This document shows, piece by piece, positions 1 through 5,152 of a stretch of DNA of 5,152 nucleotides (positions are counted from its first letter, which is position 1; every line of letters starts with the position of its first letter). This stretch comes from Thiolapillus brandeum. GTDB lineage: Bacteria > Pseudomonadota > Gammaproteobacteria > Chromatiales > Chromatiaceae. The stretch covers positions 1-5,152 of the forward strand of contig DRLF01000177.1 of assembly GCA_011051425.1 (NCBI GenBank), read 5' to 3'. Made by a program: the position numbers and the translations under genes. Under the pieces are notes generated by a model that was given only the letters and a program-made list of their open reading frames with translations, was not told where the DNA came from and ran no database searches.

Positions 1-36
1 AACCAGAATATCGGCGGATTGGGCTGTAGTGTTCAT
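1..36 (-). CDS. Partial response regulator, N-terminal 12 codons only
   Basis: Reading leftward from an ATG at 36-34, the frame is open to the window edge and encodes [13 protein letters not shown] short polar leader followed by a hydrophobic first strand (ADILV) is how CheY-like receiver domains typically begin; the next residues would be expected to be the acidic pair (VDD). The ATG shares bases with the TGA stop of the upstream kinase (ATGA), an arrangement typical of translational coupling, and no clear Shine-Dalgarno sequence precedes it. The partner role fits: the kinase ends in an Hpt domain, which needs a separate receiver protein to phosphorylate. The output domain (DNA-binding, GGDEF or other) lies outside the window and is unknown. 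The identification rests on 12 residues plus context, so it is an inference. Confidence 0.6.
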   Translation of the reverse strand, partial: MNTTAQSADILV

Positions 37-3000
37 AAATGTACCAGTAGATTTTTCAGTCCGGCGGTGGCCGAATCGAAGTCAAAGTTTTCCAGGTCAT
101 CCTGTATGTTTTTCAGTTCGCTGAGGAGCGTGTCGTCTGTCGTCTGCGCCAGCAGCGCATTCAATGCGGTGACAGCCTCGACGTTGTAGCGCTCCGTCAG
201 ATCAAGCAGTTCGTTGAGCTTTTTCGGTAGATCGATATCCGCTGCCCGTTCGTTGCTGACGGGGCGTGAGGAGGCTTCATCCACCCCGTCGATACCTTCG
301 ATGATGTCTTTGAGAGTGCCGCTAACGCTGGCCAGTTGCCCTTGCAGGTCTTCGAGCGTGCTCCCGGGTACGCTGCCGGTACGGAGTGACTCGTCTGCCA
401 TGAGTGTCTTGAGAGACTGCTCCAACTGCGCCGCCGCGGTCGACAGACCGGCGGCGCCAATGGTGCCGGAAAGCCCCTTGAGCGTGTGTGCCAGGCGGCA
501 GGACTGCTCCCAGTCGCTGGATGCCAGAGCATTGCCGATCTGTTCCATGTCCTGACGGTGATTGGTGGCAAATTTCTTGATCAGGCGTATATAGTCGGCA
601 GCGTCCATTCCCAGTCTCTGCATCGCCAGGCGGCTGTCGATACCGGGGATATCAACAGGGCCGACCTGGATGCTCGCGTTGCTGAATGGCGCGACGGTCT
701 TGTTGATGGCAATTTTCTGCAGGATCGGGTTGATGATCTTGTCGATCTTTTCCATCAGTTCCTGGATGTCGATGGGCTTGGAAATATAGTCATCCATGCC
801 CGCGCGTATGCATTTTTCACGCACCACCGAAGAAGTGCTGGCGGTCAGTGCAATGATAGGCAGCTCCACCAGCTTGAGCTGATTGCGAATCGCCCAGGTG
901 GCTTCGTAACCGTCCATGATGGGCATCTGTATATCCATCAGCACCAGGTCATAAGAAGACTGCTGCAGTTTGTCCAGGGCTTCCTGACCGTTGCAGGCGG
1001 CGTCCACGACCAGCTGGTTGCGGGACAGCACTTCCGTGGCCAGGTCGCGGTTGATCTCGTTGTCCTCCACCAGGAGGACGCGGGTATTGCGCAGCTGCTT
1101 GAAGGAACGGTGCAGCTGGTCCGCTGGCTCTTGCGGCAGATCCTGTTCCTTGAGAAGAGGGAAGCAGAGCTGGAAATAGAAGGTGCTGCCGATCCCGAGT
1201 TCGCTCTCCACCTGAATCGATCCGCCCATTCGATCCACCAGTTGCGAGGAGATGGTAAGTCCCAGTCCGGTGCCACCGAATTTCCGCGTAGTGCTGGAGT
1301 CCGCCTGTGAAAAGGGGTGAAAGATATTCTCCAGTTTTTCGATGTCCATGCCGATGCCGGTGTCGCAGACCACGAATTCCAGCTTGATACGCTCGTCGTT
1401 TTTCGCTATTTCCCTGACGGCGATCTGTATCTTGCCTTGGTTGGTGAATTTCACGGCGTTGCTGGTGAGGTTGGTAAGCACCTGTTTCAGCCGCAACGGA
1501 TCGCCGAGGAGCCAGCTGTCGTCCAGTCCGTCGGGCTGTACCAGCTGCAGCTGAACTTTTTTGGTATGAATCAGCTGCCGGGTCATGGACTTGATCAGCG
1601 ACAGCTCCTTTTGCAGGTTGAAGGGAATGGATTCGATGGCCAGCTTGCCTGCTTCGATCTTGGAGAAGTCCAGAATCTCGTTGATCAGGGAGAGCATGGC
1701 GTGGGCGGATTCCTTGACGTTGCCCAGGTATTTTCTTTGCGTCGGTTCCAGCTCGCCCTGCAGGCAGAGATCGGTAAAGCCGAGGATGGCGTTCATGGGC
1801 GTGCGGATCTCGTGGCTGATGTTGGCGACGAATTCCGATTTGGCATTGTTGGCTGCCTGCGCCTCGCGCTTGGCCTGGCGCAGGGCTTCCAGCTGCTCCT
1901 TGCGGCGGGTGATATCCCGGGATACGGCGACATACTGGGTGATTTTCCCGTCCTGGTCCTTGATGGGGGAGATGGAGGCTTCTATCCAGTACGGCGTGCC
2001 GTTCTTGCGCAGGTTGCGGAAGGTGCCCTGCCATACCCGTCCCGAAGTAAGGGTCTGCCACAGGTGTTTGTAGAAACCGGCGCTGTGGATGCCTGAGGAC
2101 AGGATTCTCGGATTGCGGCCCATGAGCTCTTCGCGGCTGTAACCCGTCAGCCGGCCTGCGGCGGGATTACAGTCGATGATCAGGGCGTCCGTGTTGGTGA
2201 TGATGATGGATTCCTGGGAATGGGCAAATACCGTGGCCGCCATGCGTGCCCTTTCCTGGGAACGCTTCTGCTCGGTAATGTCTTCGGCGATGCCGTCGAT
2301 GGAAATGATATTGCCTCTCGCGTCGCGCACCGGGTGGGAGGAGACGCGCAAGGTATGTTCATTGCCTGAAGGATGGATGAAACGCATTTCGAACTGCATG
2401 AAATCCGCCCGGCCCTCCATGCGCATTTTGATGTATTTCTTTGCTTTTTCCGTATCCTGCGGAAGCCAGTTTCCCATCTCGAACCAGCGTTTGCCCAGCA
2501 CTTCTTCCCGGCTGATACCGAAGACGTTTTTTACGCCGTCACTGACATAGGTCATTTCACCGCTCAAACCGCGGTGGCTGTAGATGATGAACTTTTCGCC
2601 CACGCTGTCTATCAGCCGCTGATACTTGTTCTGGCTCGCCTGCAGGGCGAGGGAGGCCTGCATGCGCTCGGTGATGTCCATGTGTGTACCGAACATCCAC
2701 AGGGGTGAGCCATCGGCTTCCCAGTTGGTGACCTTGCCTCTGGAATGCACCCATACCCAGTGCCCTTTTTTGTGCTGCATGCGGAAGTTGGCTTCGTAAT
2801 ACTCTGTTTCTCCGCGGAAGTGCTTTTGCAGGTGTTCCTGAGCGGCCTGCAGGTCGGAAGGATGGCTGAGCTGTTCCCAGGTTTCGGTACTCGCGGGGGT
2901 AAGTTCAGACAATGTATATCCGATCATTTCCGCCCAGCGCGGGTTGAGAATGAGGCTGCCGGTCTTGAGATTCCATTTCCAGGTGCCGGCCTGGGTCGCG

Positions 3001-4124
3001 TCGATGATCTGTTCGAAGTGGCTGGCCGAATCTTCTGCCAGCAGGCGCTGGATGTGCAGCTGTCTGTTGCGCTTGACCAGCAGGTGCAGCAGGATGACGA
3101 TGATCAGGCCGGCCAGCAGGAAGATGCTCGCCACGACTTTGTGCTGCTTCCAGATATCCAGCAGGCTGACTTCGGGGGCGTGATCGTAGGGTGGCAGCTC
3201 CAGCGCCCGGATGATGTTTTCCACCGAGCGGTAATCCGCGGGGGGGGCGAAGCCGGTGAGGTTGGCCGCCACGGCGGCTGGGTCGTTCGGTTTCAGGCTC
3301 AGCAAGGCTTCCCACACGGCATCGATGGTCTGCTGCTTTACGTGGGGCAGGGCGATGACCGGCCACTGTGGATAGAGCCGGGTGGAGAGCAGCAGAGGAT
3401 AGTTGGGGGGTGTGCGGGGATTGATGATCTTGACATCATCAAGAGAAATCTTACCTGCCTTCTTCATATTTTCCAGCATGCCCGCTGGAAGAAAGCCGAC
3501 GTCCACATCCCCCGACAGTACGGACTGTACCACGGTGTCGTAACTGCCGGTCTCGATGAGATGGGCGTCCTGGGGCAGCAGGATGCCTGCCTGCAGCAGC
3601 TCATATGCCTGGGCTTCATAGGCGCCCAGATGCTCGGAGCCGGCGATGGCGATCCATTTACCGCGGATATCGTCAAGCTGGCTGAGGTCCTGCCGGCCCT
3701 TGCGGGTGAAAATGACGCCACCGCTATGCTGGGTGGAGTGGTTGCCCGGCGCCCGACGGACGATGGTTGCAATAGTGCCGGAGAGTTTGTAGCGCTCCCG
3801 CAGCAGGATATAGTGCCCCGGATTTGTCACGATCAGATCGAGTTCGTTGCTGGCCAGGGCATTGTCGGTTTCATGCAGGTTCACTACCTTCAGCCGAATG
3901 TGGATGTTTTTCAGGCGCGAATTCAGGTAGTTCACCAGTGGTGCGCAGCAGATTTCCATCTCGGCGGGGGTGAAATAGGAATAGATACCCAGGGTAAGCT
4001 GGGTCTCGGCCGACTGATCCGCAGCAGGCATTTCCCTGGCGCTCAGGAGGCCACTGAACAGCATGAGCAGTATGAGCCCGAAGTTCAGGTATCCGGTTGT
4101 TCCTGTTGATCGTGATCCTGGCAT
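33..4124 (-). CDS. Hybrid sensor histidine kinase with PhnD-like periplasmic sensor, three PAS domains, receiver and Hpt
   Basis: Inner-membrane sensor kinase, about 1363 residues, that should autophosphorylate on histidine and relay phosphate His-Asp-His to a separate regulator. Residues are counted from the ATG at 4124. Signal peptide 1-29 (hydrophobic core, LLSA before the likely cleavage). PhnD-like solute-binding domain about 41-310 (family-like motifs [11 protein letters not shown] near 95 and [12 protein letters not shown] near 204). Transmembrane helix about 330-350. PAS domains about 367-488, 498-620 and 626-743, the first and third ending in a clear DIT motif. HisKA with SHEIRTPMN, phosphoacceptor H771. 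HATPase_c with N box (N889), DTGIG (D921) and GGTGLGL (950-956). Receiver with E1020/D1021, phosphoacceptor D1064, T1094 and K1116. Hpt with AHTLKG, H1213. A helical tail follows to the end. No HAMP is seen. The frame stays open to a TTG at 4199, but the ATG gives a clean signal peptide; neither has a good ribosome site. PhnD-like sensors are known to me in TtrS-type tetrathionate kinases, but the ligand here cannot be read from sequence. The domain calls are secure. Confidence 0.96.
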   Translation of the reverse strand: MPGSRSTGTTGYLNFGLILLMLFSGLLSAREMPAADQSAETQLTLGIYSYFTPAEMEICCAPLVNYLNSRLKNIHIRLKVVNLHETDNALASNELDLIVTNPGHYILLRERYKLSGTIATIVRRAPGNHSTQHSGGVIFTRKGRQDLSQLDDIRGKWIAIAGSEHLGAYEAQAYELLQAGILLPQDAHLIETGSYDTVVQSVLSGDVDVGFLPAGMLENMKKAGKISLDDVKIINPRTPPNYPLLLSTRLYPQWPVIALPHVKQQTIDAVWEALLSLKPNDPAAVAANLTGFAPPADYRSVENIIRALELPPYDHAPEVSLLDIWKQHKVVASIFLLAGLIIVILLHLLVKRNRQLHIQRLLAEDSASHFEQIIDATQAGTWKWNLKTGSLILNPRWAEMIGYTLSELTPASTETWEQLSHPSDLQAAQEHLQKHFRGETEYYEANFRMQHKKGHWVWVHSRGKVTNWEADGSPLWMFGTHMDITERMQASLALQASQNKYQRLIDSVGEKFIIYSHRGLSGEMTYVSDGVKNVFGISREEVLGKRWFEMGNWLPQDTEKAKKYIKMRMEGRADFMQFEMRFIHPSGNEHTLRVSSHPVRDARGNIISIDGIAEDITEQKRSQERARMAATVFAHSQESIIITNTDALIIDCNPAAGRLTGYSREELMGRNPRILSSGIHSAGFYKHLWQTLTSGRVWQGTFRNLRKNGTPYWIEASISPIKDQDGKITQYVAVSRDITRRKEQLEALRQAKREAQAANNAKSEFVANISHEIRTPMNAILGFTDLCLQGELEPTQRKYLGNVKESAHAMLSLINEILDFSKIEAGKLAIESIPFNLQKELSLIKSMTRQLIHTKKVQLQLVQPDGLDDSWLLGDPLRLKQVLTNLTSNAVKFTNQGKIQIAVREIAKNDERIKLEFVVCDTGIGMDIEKLENIFHPFSQADSSTTRKFGGTGLGLTISSQLVDRMGGSIQVESELGIGSTFYFQLCFPLLKEQDLPQEPADQLHRSFKQLRNTRVLLVEDNEINRDLATEVLSRNQLVVDAACNGQEALDKLQQSSYDLVLMDIQMPIMDGYEATWAIRNQLKLVELPIIALTASTSSVVREKCIRAGMDDYISKPIDIQELMEKIDKIINPILQKIAINKTVAPFSNASIQVGPVDIPGIDSRLAMQRLGMDAADYIRLIKKFATNHRQDMEQIGNALASSDWEQSCRLAHTLKGLSGTIGAAGLSTAAAQLEQSLKTLMADESLRTGSVPGSTLEDLQGQLASVSGTLKDIIEGIDGVDEASSRPVSNERAADIDLPKKLNELLDLTERYNVEAVTALNALLAQTTDDTLLSELKNIQDDLENFDFDSATAGLKNLLVHL

Positions 4125-4317
4125 AGTGTGGTGTTTGGGGAACCTTTGATTTGTGCTGTTGCGGCCATTCTTGTACAGGCCGGATCCTCTATATATCAAT
4201 GACTTGGATTCTGATCTGTACCTGGCAGACGTAAAGTATACGGGGTTCCTGATGTTCGTCCTGCCCGCGCGGTATCAGAGCTTGTCAATATTAATAGAGC
4301 CGGTCGATAGTTCAACG

Positions 4318-4347
4318 ATGAGAAACTTGGTGCGTATTAGGTATAAT
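4318..4347 (+). promoter_or_regulatory. Candidate sigma-70 promoter for the thioredoxin-like gene
   Basis: A perfect -10 hexamer, TATAAT, lies at 4342-4347. ATGAGA at 4318-4323 matches the -35 consensus at four of six positions, with an 18-base spacer. Transcription would start near 4354 and leave a leader of about 120 bases before the ATG at 4475. There is no extended -10 TG motif. The perfect -10 box in an otherwise GC-rich region and its orientation towards the secreted thioredoxin support the call; the weak -35 box and the long leader count against it. Confidence 0.45.
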
Positions 4348-4354
4348 TTATACC
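4340..4354. repeat. 15-base inverted repeat covering the -10 box
   Basis: GGTATAA and TTATACC form perfect 7-base arms around one central T. The repeat encloses the whole TATAAT hexamer of the candidate rightward promoter. A dyad here could be an operator for a dimeric repressor that occludes RNA polymerase. It could also be coincidental self-complementarity, because TATA-type sequence is nearly palindromic by nature. No second copy of the motif was noticed in the gap. Confidence 0.5.
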
Positions 4355-4474
4355 CAATTCGAGCGTCCTGCTGTGTCCCGGTTAACGCCTGGCTTCGAAG
4401 TGGTCGGGTGATTGCGCATTTTCACGGCCCGGGACAGGGGCGTGCGTTATCATGCCTTCCTCCCTCACTACCCG

Positions 4475-5152
4475 ATGGACACCTTTGTGATCAATCGATT
4501 GAAAATACTGCTCTTACTGATGGTGCTGGCCGCCACCGCCCCGGTACAGTCGGCTGCCGGTCATGGCAACGGCATACAGTGGTATCCGGGCACGGTCAGG
4601 CAGGCTTTCGCCGAGGCGAAAAAGAGCGGCAAGCCCGTGTTTCTCTACTGGGGTGCGGTCTGGTGTCCTCCCTGCAACCAGCTCAAAGCCACCCTGTTCA
4701 AGAATCCGGCATTCATTCAGAAAACCCGGCTGTTTGTGCCCGTCTACCTGGATGGCGACACCGAGGCGGCCCAGAAGCTGGGCGAACAGTTCGGTGTGCT
4801 GGGCTATCCCACACTGATGCTGTTCACGCCCGAGGGAGAGGAGATCACACGCCTGCCGGGCGGTATGAGCCTGGATCTCTATCCCCAGATGCTGGACCTG
4901 GCCTTGGCGAAGACCCGGCCCGTGGCCACGCTGGTCAGGGATATCCTCGACAATGGCAGAAATCCGAGCAATGAGGAATGGCACATGCTGGCCTACTATT
5001 CCTGGGAACAGGACGGTGGCAAGGCATTGGGTGAACGGGATCTTGCCGGGGTGCTGAAGATCCTGTCGGACAGGGTGCCTGCGAACCTGCCGAAGGAAAA
5101 GGCAAGGCTGAGTGCCCAGTATCTGTCGGCGCTGGCGGCCCGTGAAGAGCCC
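4475..5152 (+). CDS. Secreted thioredoxin-fold protein with WCPPC active site (3' end outside window)
   Basis: Probable periplasmic thiol-disulfide protein; 226 codons are visible and the frame is open at the window edge. Residues 1-28 form a signal peptide: N-R-L-K, then a leucine-rich core, then likely cleavage around QSAA. A thioredoxin fold follows at about 34-145. It shows KPVFLYWGAVWCPPC with catalytic C64 and C67, a strand ending in VYLD near 90-93, and GYPT with the cis-proline P112. This resembles the Thioredoxin_7/TlpA-like secreted families more than cytosolic thioredoxin (usual WCGPC). From about 150 a polar, probably helical extension (including EEWHMLAYYSWEQDGG) runs to the edge; I do not recognise it. 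The ATG at 4475 is chosen because the signal peptide follows closely, but it has no clear ribosome site. An in-frame GTG at 4442 and a GTG at 4487 are alternatives. The partner protein is unknown, and whether it reduces or oxidises substrates cannot be read from sequence. Confidence 0.88.
   Translation, partial: MDTFVINRLKILLLLMVLAATAPVQSAAGHGNGIQWYPGTVRQAFAEAKKSGKPVFLYWGAVWCPPCNQLKATLFKNPAFIQKTRLFVPVYLDGDTEAAQKLGEQFGVLGYPTLMLFTPEGEEITRLPGGMSLDLYPQMLDLALAKTRPVATLVRDILDNGRNPSNEEWHMLAYYSWEQDGGKALGERDLAGVLKILSDRVPANLPKEKARLSAQYLSALAAREEP

Larger units (their letters stand above)
4125..4474. promoter_or_regulatory. Divergent intergenic region between kinase and thioredoxin genes
   Basis: This 350-base gap separates two divergently transcribed genes and should hold both promoters. 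It is AT-richer than the flanking genes around 4280-4355. On the plus strand the best candidate is the TATAAT at 4342-4347, listed separately; a weaker one pairs TTGTCA (4282-4287) with GATAGT (4306-4311). For the kinase, the minus strand shows TATACT (4240-4235) with a poor upstream hexamer, AGGACG (4262-4257), and a perfect TTGACA (4288-4283) with no usable -10 box at normal spacing. None of the minus-strand candidates is convincing. I see no sigma-54 box, riboswitch or small RNA signature, and no credible protein-coding frame. Confidence 0.6.

Noticed and set aside
949..2061. 370-codon minus-strand open frame in another phase
   Set aside because: It overlaps the PAS3-to-receiver part of the kinase in a different phase; the translation is low-complexity, rich in Gln, Arg, Gly and Pro, with no domain.
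486..2096. Plus-strand open frames of 274 and 259 codons
   Set aside because: Both are antisense to conserved kinase and receiver motifs and have no recognisable products.
2745..4109. 454-codon open frame on the plus strand
   Set aside because: It lies entirely antisense to the kinase gene, its translation shows no recognisable domain, and its composition is that of a shadow of a GC-rich coding strand. The opposite frame has unmistakable domains.
4283..4288. Consensus -35 TTGACA on the minus strand as a kinase promoter
   Set aside because: No acceptable -10 hexamer lies 16 to 18 bases downstream on that strand; the sequence there is GC-rich.
4374..4436. Inverted repeat TGTCCCGG / CCGGGACA in the thioredoxin leader
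   Set aside because: The 8-base arms are separated by 47 bases with no extension inward or outward. Such a pair is not unlikely by chance in a leader of this length, and there is no U-tract or riboswitch feature.
4491..4502. Perfect 12-base palindrome TCAATCGATTGA
   Set aside because: It lies inside the start of the thioredoxin coding region, and about one such palindrome is expected by chance in a window of this size.
4153..4974. 273-codon plus-strand open frame across the intergenic region
   Set aside because: It runs through the intergenic region and then out of frame through the thioredoxin gene, whose true frame has a signal peptide, WCPPC and cis-proline. The minus-strand frame at 4514-4984 is rejected for the same reason.

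Overview
The window looks like bacterial, probably gammaproteobacterial, chromosomal DNA of moderately high GC. This is inferred from codon use, the tripartite (His-Asp-His) hybrid kinase architecture and the gene style; the species cannot be named from the sequence. It holds parts or all of three protein genes arranged around one divergent intergenic region. I see no RNA gene, insertion sequence, CRISPR array or terminator.

Left and centre (1-4124, minus strand): one very large gene, 33-4124, encodes a membrane-bound hybrid sensor histidine kinase of about 1363 residues. In order it has a signal peptide, a PhnD-like periplasmic solute-binding domain, one transmembrane helix, three PAS domains, a HisKA/HATPase_c kinase core, a receiver domain, a histidine phosphotransfer (Hpt) domain and a helical tail. 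All the phosphorelay residues are present. Its stop codon overlaps the ATG of a second minus-strand gene (ATGA overlap), and only 12 codons of that gene lie in the window. Those codons read like the start of a response-regulator receiver domain, so this is probably a kinase/response-regulator operon in which the Hpt domain passes phosphate to the next protein.

Middle right (4125-4474): a 350-base divergent intergenic region. It carries a perfect TATAAT inside a 15-base inverted repeat, the best promoter candidate for the rightward gene. No convincing promoter or Shine-Dalgarno sequence was found for the kinase.

Right (4475-5152, plus strand, runs off the end): a secreted thioredoxin-fold protein with a WCPPC active site and a cis-proline, followed by a helical C-terminal extension of unknown role.

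Together, the layout suggests an envelope-sensing two-component system next to a periplasmic thiol-disulfide protein. The periplasmic sensor domain contains exactly two cysteines, and they are adjacent. This makes a functional link with the divergent thioredoxin conceivable but unproven. No clearly unprecedented system is visible. The points most worth following are the unknown ligand of the kinase, the vicinal cysteines and the downstream regulator cut off by the window edge.
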